From JBBRVW01 sp038246545 (GTDB taxonomy: Bacteria; Actinomycetota; Actinomycetes; JACCUZ01), in contig JBBRVW010000021.1 in NCBI GenBank assembly GCA_038246545.1, positions 1-64,000 on the forward strand: 64,000 nt of DNA, written 5' to 3'. Position numbers and translations under genes: made by a program. The notes beneath the pieces are model-generated. The model was not told where the DNA came from and made no database searches. It saw only the letters and a list, made by a program, of their open reading frames with translations. Below, in pieces: positions 7,655 to 16,990 of the stretch; the stretch's first letter is position 1, and every line of letters starts with the position of its first letter.

Positions 7655-9283
7655 ATGGCAAAGATCATCGCGTTCGACGAGGAGGCCCGGCGCGGCCTCG
7701 AGCGTGGCATGAACCAGCTCGCCGACGCCGTCAAGGTGACCCTCGGCCCGCGTGGCCGCAACGTCGTCCTGGAGAAGAAGTGGGGCGCCCCCACGATCAC
7801 CAACGACGGTGTCTCCATCGCCAAGGAGATCGAGCTCGAGGACCCCTACGAGAAGATCGGTGCCGAGCTCGTCAAGGAGGTCGCCAAGAAGACCGACGAC
7901 GTCGCCGGTGACGGCACGACGACGGCGACCGTCCTGGCGCAGGCGCTGGTCCGCGAGGGCCTGCGCAACGTCGCCGCAGGTGCCAACCCGATGGCGCTCA
8001 AGCGTGGCATCGAGAAGGCCGTGGAGCGAGTGAGCGAAGAGCTCCTCACCATGGCCAAGCCGGTCGAGACCAAGGAGCAGATTGCGGCTACCGCCTCGAT
8101 CTCCGCCGCGGACCCGATGATCGGCGAGATGATCGCCGAGGCCATGGACAAGGTCGGCAAGGAAGGCGTCATCACCGTCGAGGAGAGCAACACCTTCGGT
8201 CTCGAGCTCGAGCTGACCGAGGGCATGCGCTTCGACAAGGGCTACATCTCCGGGTACTTCGTCACCGACCCGGAGCGCATGGAGGCCGTCCTCGAGGACC
8301 CCTACGTGCTGATCGTCAACTCCAAGGTCTCGGCGGTCAAGGACCTCCTCCCGCTGCTGGAGAAGGTCATGCAGGCCGGCAAGCCGCTGGTCATCATCGC
8401 CGAGGACGTCGACGGCGAGGCGCTGTCGACCCTGGTCGTGAACAAGATCCGCGGCACCTTCCGCTCGGTCGCCGTCAAGGCCCCGGGCTTCGGCGACCGC
8501 CGCAAGGCCATGCTGCAGGACATCGCGATCCTGACCGGTGGCCAGGTCGTGTCCGAGGAGGTCGGCCTCAAGCTCGAGAACGCCGGCACCGACCTGCTCG
8601 GCCGGGCCCGCAAGGTCGTCATCACCAAGGACGAGACGACGATCGTCGAGGGCGCCGGTGACGCGGAGCAGATCTCCGGCCGGGTCAACCAGATCCGCGC
8701 CGAGATCGAGAAGTCGGACTCCGACTATGACAAGGAGAAGCTCCAGGAGCGTCTCGCCAAGCTGGCCGGCGGCGTCGCCGTCATCAAGGCCGGCGCGGCC
8801 ACCGAGGTGGAGCTCAAGGAGCGCAAGCACCGCATCGAGGACGCGGTGCGCAACGCCAAGGCCGCTGTCGAGGAGGGCATCGTCGCCGGTGGTGGCGTCG
8901 CGCTCCTGCAGGCGTCGACCTCGGCGTTCGACAAGCTCGACCTCGAGGCCGACGAGCTGACCGGCGCCAACATCGTGCGCATCGCGCTCGAGGCACCGCT
9001 GAAGCAGATCGCGATCAACGCCGGCCTCGAGGGCGGCGTCGTGGTCGAGAAGGTGCGCAACCTCGAGGTCGGTCACGGCCTCGACGCGGCCACCGGTGAG
9101 TACAAGGACATGATCAAGGCTGGCATCATCGACCCGGCCAAGGTCACCCGCTCGGCGCTGCAGAACGCGGCGTCCATCGCGGCCCTGTTCCTCACCACCG
9201 AGGCGGTCATCGCCGACAAGCCCGAAAAGGCGGCCGCGGCCGGCCCGGGTGGCGACGGCGGCATGGGCGGCATGGACTTCTAG
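7655..9283 (+). CDS. groL: 60 kDa chaperonin GroEL
   Basis: ATP-dependent folding chaperonin that assembles as a tetradecamer. It is 542 aa. The ATPase motif GDGTTTATV begins at residue 85, with the catalytic Asp at 87. The C-terminus is GGMGGMDF, the hydrophobic Gly/Met tail of the housekeeping GroEL2 type in actinobacteria, unlike the His-rich tail of GroEL1. No groES is adjacent; in actinobacteria groES usually sits with groEL1 elsewhere. The ATG at 7655 follows a GGGAGGA site. Control by HrcA is indicated by two CIRCE repeats. Confidence 0.98.
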   Translation: MAKIIAFDEEARRGLERGMNQLADAVKVTLGPRGRNVVLEKKWGAPTITNDGVSIAKEIELEDPYEKIGAELVKEVAKKTDDVAGDGTTTATVLAQALVREGLRNVAAGANPMALKRGIEKAVERVSEELLTMAKPVETKEQIAATASISAADPMIGEMIAEAMDKVGKEGVITVEESNTFGLELELTEGMRFDKGYISGYFVTDPERMEAVLEDPYVLIVNSKVSAVKDLLPLLEKVMQAGKPLVIIAEDVDGEALSTLVVNKIRGTFRSVAVKAPGFGDRRKAMLQDIAILTGGQVVSEEVGLKLENAGTDLLGRARKVVITKDETTIVEGAGDAEQISGRVNQIRAEIEKSDSDYDKEKLQERLAKLAGGVAVIKAGAATEVELKERKHRIEDAVRNAKAAVEEGIVAGGGVALLQASTSAFDKLDLEADELTGANIVRIALEAPLKQIAINAGLEGGVVVEKVRNLEVGHGLDAATGEYKDMIKAGIIDPAKVTRSALQNAASIAALFLTTEAVIADKPEKAAAAGPGGDGGMGGMDF

Positions 9284-9322
9284 TCCACGGCGCACCTGCT
9301 CGACCAGCACCTCAGAACGGCC

Positions 9323-9360
9323 CGACGGGCGGTTCCTCCTCGCGGAGGGCCCGCCCGTCG
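9323..9360 (+). terminator. Terminator after groL
   Basis: CGACGGGCGG pairs perfectly with CCGCCCGTCG (10 bp) across an 18-nt loop. It starts 40 bp after the groL stop and is followed by a short GCGTTT. Confidence 0.75.
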
Positions 9361-9466
9361 GCGTTTCCCGGGGCTCCGGCGCGCCGGTCTAGCACCGATC
9401 GGCGGTAGTAGGGCGACGTTGTACGGTGGCCGGCGGCCCATCACGACACCCTTGGGGAGACACCAG

Positions 9467-10702
9467 ATGTCCGAGCCGTACGACCACCTGATCGAAGCCT
9501 ACGCGCGGCTGGTGGTGCGGGTCGGCGTCAACGTCCAGCCCGGCCAGCGCGTCGTCGTCCGAGGGATGGTGGAACACGCGACGGTGGTGCGCGCGATCAC
9601 GACGGAGTGCTACCGCGTCGGCGCCAGCAAGGTGACGGTGGAGTACGACGACCAGCACGTAGCGCGCGCCGCGGCCGAGCTGCAGCCGGAGGAGATGCTC
9701 GGGAAGTCGTTGCCGCACGAGCTGGAGGGCGTCCGGGCCTGGAAGCAGGACCGGCCGGCGATCATCTCGCTGACCGGCAACCCCAACCCCACGATGATGG
9801 AGGGCCTCGACCCCGACCGGCTGGTGAAGATGCAGCCGCTGGAGATGATGCGCGAGGTCATGCCGATCGTCGCGACCAACACGGTCGCGTGGACGGTCGT
9901 GGGCGCACCGAACCCGGGCTGGGCGCAGAGCGTGCTCGGCACCCCGGACGTGGCGCGGCTCTGGGAGGCCGTGGCGATCGCGACCCGGTTGCACGACGCC
10001 GACCCGGTGCAGTCCTGGCGCGACCACATCGCCAAGCTCCAGCTGCGGCGGGACATGCTCAACTCCCGCCGGTTCGACCGGATCCGCTACCGCGGCCCCG
10101 GCACCGACCTCACCGTCGGCCTGCCTCCCACGGCTCGCTGGATGGGTGGCTCGACCACGAACGCCGACGGCACCGAGTTCGTCCCGAACCTGCCCACCGA
10201 GGAGGTCTTCATCTCCCCGGACTGGCGGCGCGCCGACGGCTTCGCGCGCACCACGGCACCGTTCTACCTCCCCGGGCTCAACGTGCTCGTCGAGGGGCTC
10301 GAGCTCGAGCTCGCCGACGGCACCGTCAAGGGCGCGAGGGCGACCCGCGGCGAGGACGTCGTGCGGAGGCAGATGGACAGCGTCCCCAACGCCCGGCACC
10401 TCGGCGAGGTCGCGATCGTCGACGGCGACTCCGCAGTGCGCCGCACCAACCTGACCTACGGCGACATGCTCTACGACGAGAACATCGGCTCGCACGTGGC
10501 GTGGGGCTCCGGCTTCCCGGTCGGGTTCGAGCGCGGCCTGGAGATGAGTGCCGACGAGCTGCGCGAGGCGGGCATGAACTCCTCGCCCACCCACGTCGAC
10601 GTGGTCGTCGGCAGCCCCGAGGTCGAGATCGACGGCATCCAGGCCGACGGGACCACGGTCCCCCTAACCCGCGGTGACGTGTTCGTCCTCGCCGAGGCCT
10701 GA
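9467..10702 (+). CDS. Aminopeptidase, M29 family
   Basis: Metal-dependent aminopeptidase of the M29 (AmpS/AmpT) family, releasing N-terminal amino acids from peptides in the cytoplasm. It is 411 aa, normal for the family. M29 features include the N-terminal YARLVVRVGVNVQPGQRVVV, the region FVPNLPTEEVFISPDW near residue 241 with its metal-ligand Glu, and the C-terminal THVDVVVGSPEVEIDG. The ATG at 9467 follows GGGGAGA. A TACGGT box at 9422-9427 could be its -10 element, giving a leader of about 35 nt. It is flanked by groL and a decayed stretch. Confidence 0.92.
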   Translation: MSEPYDHLIEAYARLVVRVGVNVQPGQRVVVRGMVEHATVVRAITTECYRVGASKVTVEYDDQHVARAAAELQPEEMLGKSLPHELEGVRAWKQDRPAIISLTGNPNPTMMEGLDPDRLVKMQPLEMMREVMPIVATNTVAWTVVGAPNPGWAQSVLGTPDVARLWEAVAIATRLHDADPVQSWRDHIAKLQLRRDMLNSRRFDRIRYRGPGTDLTVGLPPTARWMGGSTTNADGTEFVPNLPTEEVFISPDWRRADGFARTTAPFYLPGLNVLVEGLELELADGTVKGARATRGEDVVRRQMDSVPNARHLGEVAIVDGDSAVRRTNLTYGDMLYDENIGSHVAWGSGFPVGFERGLEMSADELREAGMNSSPTHVDVVVGSPEVEIDGIQADGTTVPLTRGDVFVLAEA

Positions 10703-10706
10703 GCCG

Positions 10707-10817
10707 GTGGGTGTCGACCCGGCGCCCACCGAGGTTGACCCGTCGTTCTGGGCGTCGCTGCCGCGCAAGAGAGTGGGCGCGGGGGTCGTGCTGGAGGACG
10801 GCTACCCCGTCGGGTGA
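10707..10817 (+). pseudogene. Truncated Nudix hydrolase start (36 codons)
   Basis: A GTG at 10707, just after the aminopeptidase stop, opens 36 codons reading VDPSFWASLPRKRVGAG and then VVLEDG before a TGA. This resembles the N-terminus of actinobacterial Nudix hydrolases, where it leads into a beta strand and the Nudix box. The rest of the domain, including GX5EX7REUXEEXGU, is missing. Probably a remnant left by a deletion. A 7-bp hairpin (CGGTGGG/CCCACCG, 10705-10731) overlaps its start and may terminate the aminopeptidase mRNA. Confidence 0.5.
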
Positions 10818-11109
10818 GCGGCGATCACGACGAGCGGCTCGCCGGTGGCTGAGGTCAGGTCAACGGCGCCTGGACGCGAGTGCCACCTCTCGCGCGGTCC
10901 CCGCCTGGCCGCAGTGGACCGGCTCGAGGCGGTGTGATGCGCCACCTCGCCGGTCCACTTGCCCGTGTGGCGATCATGACGATGTCGCCGTCTGGACCGC
11001 GACGGCAGGTCACGTGCGGAGCGCCCCCCGGACCCAGCTGCTCTGAGCTCGACGTCGAACTCCTGGGCGAGCCCGAACGCGAACGTGGTGGGACGCGGCC
11101 GAGGTGGTC
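10818..11109. other. Non-coding or decayed stretch between aminopeptidase and desaturase
   Basis: No convincing intact gene. On the minus strand, short runs that look coding switch frame: GLAQEFDVELRAAG, then GPDGDIVMIATRASG, then SATGEPLVVIAAHPTG. This could be one small protein gene broken by two frameshifts, or simply high-GC noise. No terminator for the desaturase was identified. Confidence 0.3.
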
Positions 11110-12132
11110 TCAGGCGCGGCCGACGGCGTCCAGGTGGCCGAGAGCCTGGCGGTACGACGCGACCAGTCCGCACTCGACGTAGCGGACCCCGCGCTCCGCG
11201 CAGAACGCGCGCACCAGCGGCTGGGCCCGGCGCAGCGACGGCCGCGGCATGCTCGGGAAGAGGTGGTGCTCGACCTGGTAGTTCAGCCCGCCCAGCACCA
11301 GGTCGACCACCGGGTTGCCCTTCACGTCGCGGGAGGTGAGCACCTGACGGCGCAGGTAGTCCCAGTTGTCGCCGGGCCGCTCGATGGGCATCCCCTTGTG
11401 GTTGGGGGCGAACGACAGCCCCATGTAGAGGCCGAACACCGCCTGCTGCAGCGCCACGAACGCCAGTGCCTGCCACAGCGGCAGGACCAGTGCCACGACG
11501 GCGACGTACGACGTCACGTGCAGCAGGAGCAGCCCGCCCTCGAGCCACCGGCCGCGCACCGTCCCCGAGCGCAGCGCACGGAAGCTTGCGACGTGCAGGT
11601 GGAGCCCCTCGAGCAGCAGCATGGGCAGGAAGAGGTACGCCTGCGCAGACGTGAGGGCGCTCACCAGGCCGCGCCGGCCACTCCGCTGGGTCGCATCGAA
11701 CACCAGGGCGCCGGGCCGCACGTCGGGGTCGCGTTCGAGATCGTTGGGGTGGGCGTGGTGCCGGTTGTGCTTGTCCATCCACCAGCCGTAGCTCAGGCCG
11801 ATCCCGGCGTTGCCGGCCAGCACACCGAACGCGTACGCCGCGCGACGCGACCGGAACACCTGCTTGTGGCCGACGTCGTGGCCGAGGAAGCCGAGCTGGG
11901 TGAACATCACCCCGAGGAACCCCGCGGTCAGCAGCTGCCACCAGCTCGGGCCGACGACGACGAGGACGGCCCAGCCGGCGCCGAGGAGCGACACCACGGA
12001 GGCGGTCATCGCGACGTAGTAGCCGGGGCGGCGGTGCATCAGCCCGGCCGCCTTGACCCGTCGGGAGAGCTCGGCGTAGTCGCTGCCCAGCGTCGGGACG
12101 GTCGTGGTCGCAGTCGTGAGGGGTGCCGTCAT
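11110..12132 (-). CDS. Membrane fatty-acid desaturase
   Basis: Di-iron membrane desaturase that puts double bonds into acyl lipids or acyl-CoA. It is 340 aa. The three histidine boxes are present: HDVGH (85-89), HNRHH (122-126) and QVEHH near 290. Hydrophobic segments near 40-60, 66-82, 180-200 and 205-225 fit a four-helix membrane protein. The final Gln-type box is shared with front-end and some omega desaturases; regiochemistry is not readable. The ATG is at 12132. It likely has its own promoter in the 103-bp gap after the ABC operon. Confidence 0.93.
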   Translation of the reverse strand: MTAPLTTATTTVPTLGSDYAELSRRVKAAGLMHRRPGYYVAMTASVVSLLGAGWAVLVVVGPSWWQLLTAGFLGVMFTQLGFLGHDVGHKQVFRSRRAAYAFGVLAGNAGIGLSYGWWMDKHNRHHAHPNDLERDPDVRPGALVFDATQRSGRRGLVSALTSAQAYLFLPMLLLEGLHLHVASFRALRSGTVRGRWLEGGLLLLHVTSYVAVVALVLPLWQALAFVALQQAVFGLYMGLSFAPNHKGMPIERPGDNWDYLRRQVLTSRDVKGNPVVDLVLGGLNYQVEHHLFPSMPRPSLRRAQPLVRAFCAERGVRYVECGLVASYRQALGHLDAVGRA

Positions 12133-12235
12133 GGCGTGCCGCGTCTCTGGAGAGCCTACGCGAGATCGCCGGGGTCCGGGACGGCCGCGAATGATGAGGT
12201 GAGCCTAGCCGTCCTGGAACGTTCGAAACGTGCGG

Positions 12236-12943
12236 CTAGCCCCGTGCGGCGACGGCCTCGAGCGGGCGCACCCAGGTGGCCTCGCCGGCGTCGAGGTGCA
12301 GCTCGGCGTCGCACTCCGCCGCGGCGTCCGGGTCGTGGGTGGCGAGCACGACCGCAGCGCCCCGGTCGGCCTCGGCGCGCAGCAGCGCGACCACCCTGGC
12401 CCGGTTGGCGGCGTCGAGCTCGCTGGTCGGCTCGTCGGCCAGCACGACGGCGCCCTGCTGGGCCAGCCCGCGTGCGACCGCGACCCGCTGCTGCTGACCG
12501 CCGGAGAGCTCCTCGATGAGCTGGTTCCCGGCGTCGCCCAGACCCACCGACTCCAGGGCGGCAGCCGCGCGCGGTCCCGCGTCCTTCGCCGCCACGCCAC
12601 CTGCGAGCAGCGGGACCACGACGTTCTCGGTGGCCGTGAGCACGCTGGCCAGGGCGTTGTCCTGGGGGATGAGCACGACGCCAGCGGCGCTGGTGTGGTC
12701 GCGGTCGCGCGGCACCTCGCCCGCCACCAGCACCTCGCCGCGCTGCGGGCGGACCAGCCCGGCCAGCACCCACAGCAGCGTGGTCTTGCCTGCGCCGGAC
12801 GGGCCGGTGACCGCGACCAGCCGGCCCGGCACGGCCTTCAGGTCGACGCCGGCCAGCACCTCGTGGCCGTCGTAGCCGACGTGGACGTCGCGGGCGACGA
12901 TCTCGACCGGCGCCGTCGGCGGCGTGGCCGCCTCGGTGCTCAC
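12236..12943 (-). CDS. ABC transporter ATP-binding protein (second ATPase of operon)
   Basis: A 235-aa MacB/LolD-like ATPase. Walker A is GPSGAGKTT near residues 42-50, signature LSGGQQQR near 144, Walker B VVLADEPTSELD near 162, and the H-loop is ATHD near 200. It starts at a GTG that overlaps the stop of the preceding ATPase gene (GTGA), so the two are translationally coupled. It is the last gene of a four-gene minus-strand operon with two large FtsX-type permeases. Exported substrate unknown. Confidence 0.92.
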   Translation of the reverse strand: MSTEAATPPTAPVEIVARDVHVGYDGHEVLAGVDLKAVPGRLVAVTGPSGAGKTTLLWVLAGLVRPQRGEVLVAGEVPRDRDHTSAAGVVLIPQDNALASVLTATENVVVPLLAGGVAAKDAGPRAAAALESVGLGDAGNQLIEELSGGQQQRVAVARGLAQQGAVVLADEPTSELDAANRARVVALLRAEADRGAAVVLATHDPDAAAECDAELHLDAGEATWVRPLEAVAARG

Positions 12944-13803
12944 GCCATCGCCCCCTCGCCGGTGTCGGTGCGGTCCAGCCGGACGGCGGACTCGTCGACG
13001 ATCGTGACACGCAGCAGCGACCCGGGCGGGACCCGCTCGAGGACGTCGGGGGGCAGGGTGAGCGAGCCGTCGCGCCCGACGACGGCGTACTCCTCGCCCC
13101 GCCGGCCCTCCGAGCCCACCCGGCCGTCACGGATCGTGACGGTGCGCGGCAGCCGCTCGGCGACGTCCGGGTCGTGAGTGACGGCGACGACGGTGGTGCC
13201 GAGGTCGTGGTTGATGTCGATGACCGCTGCGAGGACCTCGTCGCGGCCCTCGTGGTCGAGCTGGCTGGTGGGCTCGTCGAGCAGCAGCAGCCCCGGTCGG
13301 GCGGCGAGGCCGACGCCGACCGCGAGTCGCTGGCGCTGGCCGGGCGAGAGGTGGGTGAGCGGCGTGCGCGCGTGGTCGGCCAGGCCCACCAGGTCGAGCA
13401 CCTCGTGCGGCTCCAGCAGGAGCACGGCGTCGGTGCCGTTCGCGAGCCGGCGCGCGCCGCGCTGGGCGAACCGGACGTTGTCGACGGGGTTCGCGTAGGG
13501 CAGCAGGTTGCGCATCGCGCCCTGCAGCACCACGCCCACGTCACCCGCGCGCATGCGGGCCAGCCCGCGCTCGTCCATCCGGGCGATCTCGTGCGGCCCG
13601 ACGGTCAGCCGCCCCGCCGACGGACGCAGCAGCCCGGCGAACAGGTTGAGCAGCGTGGACTTGCCGGAGCCGGACGGCCCGAGCAGGCCGACGACCTCGC
13701 CCGCCGCGACGTCGAGGTCGACCCCGGAGAGCGCGACCACGTCGTTGCCCTCGAGCCGGTAGATGTGCACCAGCCCGTGGGCGGACACCGGGATGCCGGT
13801 CAT
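12940..13803 (-). CDS. ABC transporter ATP-binding protein with C-terminal beta-hairpin tail
   Basis: A 287-aa ATPase. Walker A is GPSGSGKST (42-50), signature a variant LSPGQRQR (142-149), Walker B LLLLDEPTSQLD (162-173) and the H-loop VTHD (198-201). Residues about 227-277 go beyond the normal fold and read VVGRDGSLTLPPDVL, then VPPGSLLRVTIV and SAVRL, a pattern like an AbrB/SpoVT swapped-hairpin domain. The ATG at 13803 removes a long unrelated upstream extension. It lies between the permease gene (25 bp upstream) and the second ATPase (4-bp overlap). Confidence 0.9.
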   Translation of the reverse strand: MTGIPVSAHGLVHIYRLEGNDVVALSGVDLDVAAGEVVGLLGPSGSGKSTLLNLFAGLLRPSAGRLTVGPHEIARMDERGLARMRAGDVGVVLQGAMRNLLPYANPVDNVRFAQRGARRLANGTDAVLLLEPHEVLDLVGLADHARTPLTHLSPGQRQRLAVGVGLAARPGLLLLDEPTSQLDHEGRDEVLAAVIDINHDLGTTVVAVTHDPDVAERLPRTVTIRDGRVGSEGRRGEEYAVVGRDGSLTLPPDVLERVPPGSLLRVTIVDESAVRLDRTDTGEGAMA

Positions 13804-13828
13804 GCCCGGACGTCCTGCTCGTGGTGGG

Positions 13829-16800
13829 TCATCGGACTCCTTCCCGCAGGCGGTCGGGGCGACCGCTGCGCAGCTGCAGCACGGCGACGGCCAGGCCGAC
13901 GCCGACGAGGAGCAGGCCGAGACCGCCGACGGCGGCCCAGGCTGTCGGCGCGTCCGGGACGTAGCGCACCTCGACGAAAGCGGACGGGTCGTCGAACTGC
14001 GGCAGCGCCGGCAGCACGACCCAGGTGGCCACGAGCGCGGCGGCGGCGCCGCAGACCAGGGCGACCAGGACGGTGCCGACGTTCTCCCGCAGCAGCAGCG
14101 CCCGTACCGTGCGGCGACGCACGCCCACCACGCGTAGGGCGGCCACCTCGTAGGCCCGCTGGCGCCGGCCGACGTAGGCCGCGACCAGCAGCGCCCCGAC
14201 GGCGACCACGACGGCGGCGCCGCCGCACACCAGCAGCAGGCGCAAGGCCAGCACCGCACCGTCGCCGGCGTAGACCCGCTCGAGCGCGCCGCGGGTCTCG
14301 CGCCGCAGGACGGTGACGTCGTCCTGCCTCAGCGACCGGCGCAGCGCCGCCTCGGCGCGCGGGTCGTCGCGGGACAGCCACACCTCCCGGTCGCCCAGGG
14401 CGGCGTCCTCGTCGAGGCGCAGCGCGAGGTCGAGGTCGACCAGGGCGGCGTCCCGGCCGAGCCGCGGGACGTACGCCGTGGGGTGCGTGGTGCTGTAGCG
14501 CGTGGCGGCGCCGGCGAGCCCGGTCGTGGCCTCGACGGGCAGGGTGCCACTGTCCGCGGCGGCGCCGACCGCAGCGCCGACGTACGCCGGCAGCGGCTCC
14601 GGCGAGTCACCCCGGACGATCTCGGCGAACGGGCCGCCGGGCGCGCGCAGGGTGACGGCGAGGCCGCCGTCGCCCGGCGTCAGCCGCAGCTCGGGCCCGC
14701 CGACGGTGGGGGCGCCGGGGCGCCAGGCGCCGGCCGCGCCGAAGGTGCCCGGCAGGTCGGCCGGCGCGCCCCCGGGCGGTGCCAGGGCCAGCGACCGGAG
14801 GACCAGCTCGGCGGTGGCGCTCTCGATGTCGGTGCCGGGGTGGTCCACCGCGAGCGAGACCAGCCGGCAGCCGTCTGCGGTGCAGCCGGCGGGCAGGTCG
14901 ACGGCATAGGTCCGGGCACCGCGCCGCAACGTCCCGAGGTCCACCCGCTCGACGGTGCCGCCCTCGTCGACCTGCGCGGTGAGGCGCAGCGGTGACGGCG
15001 TGCGGACCGATCGCAGGTCGACGCCGACCACCAGCCGGCCGGCGCCGAGGCGGACCGGCGGGGGCAGGTCCGGGTGCAGCACCCGTGCGACCGGGTCGTC
15101 CGGCCAGGCCCCGGGTGCGCCCCAGTCGAGGATGCGGTCGGCGCGCGCGGAGTCGACGGCGAGCAGCTGCGCCTCCTGGCTGCTCGTGGTGACCTGCACC
15201 GCGGCCATCGCGTAGCGGCCTCCGGGGTCGGCGGCCCGGACGGCGTCGAGCAGCGCCCGATGGCTCGGCGCCCGCACCTGGAGCACGACCTCCGCGCCGG
15301 TCTCGGCGCCGGCCCGCTCGTGGCGGTTGCGCTCGGCCACGGTCCACGCCTGGACGCCGACGAGCAGCAGGCAGGTGGCCACCGCGAGGACGGAGGCGAT
15401 CCGCGCGGTGCCGGGCCGCCGGGCGACGCCCGCCCAGCCGACCGCACCGGACGCGTGGCCGCGGTCGAGCGCGCGCGCCGTACGTCGCCGGGCCACCCGC
15501 ACGAGGACGCGGGCGGCGAGCAGACCTCCGGTGACCGCGACCATTCCGGGCGCGAGCAGCGCCACCGGGCTGGGCCGGCTGCCGCGGTCGTTCACCAGCT
15601 GCACCACGCCGGCCACCGCCAGCACCAGGACCACGCCCTCCACGAGGCCGGCCCTGCGGCCTGCGCGCCGCGGCGGCACCCGGCGCAGCAGCTCGGAGAC
15701 GGGGCGGTTGAACACCTGCCGGGACGACAGCGCCGCGGTGACGACGCCGCCGAAGACGGTGCCGAGAACCGTGAGCAGGACGGTCCAGGTGAGCACCACC
15801 TGGGTCCCGGGCGCGAACACCCGGGGGGCGGCCCCGCGCACCGCCAGGTAGCCGATCAGGGTGCCGAGGGGTGCGGCGACGAGCAGCAGCAGGAGCACCT
15901 CGGCCAGCCCGAACCGCCGGGTCTGCCGGGCGGTGAGACCGCGCAGCTTCGCCAGGCCGAGCTCCGGTGAGCGCTCCTCGGTCGCCGCGCCCACGACGAG
16001 GAACAGGGTCCACCAGCTCAGCAGGACGAGCTGGGTGACCGCGAGCGGCGCGGCGATCCGGACCAGCTCGCGGCCGTCGTCGGCGCGGGCTAGGGCGGCC
16101 GGCAGCTGGGAGTAGGTCGTGAGCTGGTAGCGGGTGTTGACGTCGCCGAGGCGGCGGATCTGCTGCCGCAGCGCGGTGGCGTCGTCGAGCCGGACCCGGC
16201 CGGGCAGCACAGGCACGTCGACGGAGTAGGTCGTGATCCTGGCGAGCCGAGCCCCGCCCGGCCCGACGAACACCGGGTCGGCGGTAGGGGGTGCTTCGCC
16301 GAGTCCCTTCGGCGTCGACTGCGGGTAGTAGGAGGAGAAGTACGGCCGGCCGGCCCAGTACGGCGACTGCACCGGCACCGGGTCGAACGTGCCGACGACG
16401 GTGACGTCGAGCTGCGGCGGCTGGAGGTCCTCGATGGTCGCCGAGCCCGGCAGCTCGATGTGCACGGCGTCGCCGAGCCGGGCGCCGATCAGGGCGAGGC
16501 TTCGCCGGGTGACGACGCCCTCGTCCGCGGCGGTGGGGCACCTGCCTGCGGCCAGGGTGAAGCGCTCGCAGGCGCCCTCGCGCTCGACCACCTGGCCGAC
16601 GACCTGCCCGCCCCGGAACGGACCGGCGGTGGGGGAGTAGCTGCCCTTCCCCGAGTACGACAGCCGGGGAACGCCGAAGGCAGGGTGCGTGAGGACCTGG
16701 TGCATCGTGTCGACCTCGAAGGACCCGCTCTTCGCGGCACCGAAGCCGACTCCCGCGCCGGACTGCGGGACCGACACCTGCACCGAGAGCGTGAAGGCGT

Positions 16801-16990
16801 CGGCGCGGCGCAGCGTGTCGCGGACGATCGACTCCTCCGCAGCCCGGGAGTACAGCGGCGCCACCACCGACGCCGCGCTGGCCACGGTGGCGAGGACGAG
16901 GACGATCAGCGCCGTGCTGCGGCGGAACCACAGGCCGGCGACCGCGAGCCGCAGGGTCGTCGCGCGCCCGCCCGCGGCCGGGCCGGTCAT
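13829..16990 (-). CDS. Large FtsX-type ABC permease
   Basis: A 1053-aa membrane protein, two to three times the size of a MacB permease. An N-terminal membrane helix near residues 20-42 (STALIVLVLATVASAASVV) is followed by a large extracytoplasmic region. A first FtsX-like block of helices lies near 320-480 (contains GAATEERSPELGLAKLRGL), then a second extracytoplasmic region and a second FtsX block at the C-terminus (contains RQRAYEVAALRVVGV). The E(R)xxExxLxRxxG-like coupling motifs before helix pairs fit contact with the ATPases. The ATG at 16990 overlaps the stop of the upstream permease (ATGA). Substrate unknown. Confidence 0.88.
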   Translation of the reverse strand: MTGPAAGGRATTLRLAVAGLWFRRSTALIVLVLATVASAASVVAPLYSRAAEESIVRDTLRRADAFTLSVQVSVPQSGAGVGFGAAKSGSFEVDTMHQVLTHPAFGVPRLSYSGKGSYSPTAGPFRGGQVVGQVVEREGACERFTLAAGRCPTAADEGVVTRRSLALIGARLGDAVHIELPGSATIEDLQPPQLDVTVVGTFDPVPVQSPYWAGRPYFSSYYPQSTPKGLGEAPPTADPVFVGPGGARLARITTYSVDVPVLPGRVRLDDATALRQQIRRLGDVNTRYQLTTYSQLPAALARADDGRELVRIAAPLAVTQLVLLSWWTLFLVVGAATEERSPELGLAKLRGLTARQTRRFGLAEVLLLLLVAAPLGTLIGYLAVRGAAPRVFAPGTQVVLTWTVLLTVLGTVFGGVVTAALSSRQVFNRPVSELLRRVPPRRAGRRAGLVEGVVLVLAVAGVVQLVNDRGSRPSPVALLAPGMVAVTGGLLAARVLVRVARRRTARALDRGHASGAVGWAGVARRPGTARIASVLAVATCLLLVGVQAWTVAERNRHERAGAETGAEVVLQVRAPSHRALLDAVRAADPGGRYAMAAVQVTTSSQEAQLLAVDSARADRILDWGAPGAWPDDPVARVLHPDLPPPVRLGAGRLVVGVDLRSVRTPSPLRLTAQVDEGGTVERVDLGTLRRGARTYAVDLPAGCTADGCRLVSLAVDHPGTDIESATAELVLRSLALAPPGGAPADLPGTFGAAGAWRPGAPTVGGPELRLTPGDGGLAVTLRAPGGPFAEIVRGDSPEPLPAYVGAAVGAAADSGTLPVEATTGLAGAATRYSTTHPTAYVPRLGRDAALVDLDLALRLDEDAALGDREVWLSRDDPRAEAALRRSLRQDDVTVLRRETRGALERVYAGDGAVLALRLLLVCGGAAVVVAVGALLVAAYVGRRQRAYEVAALRVVGVRRRTVRALLLRENVGTVLVALVCGAAAALVATWVVLPALPQFDDPSAFVEVRYVPDAPTAWAAVGGLGLLLVGVGLAVAVLQLRSGRPDRLREGVR

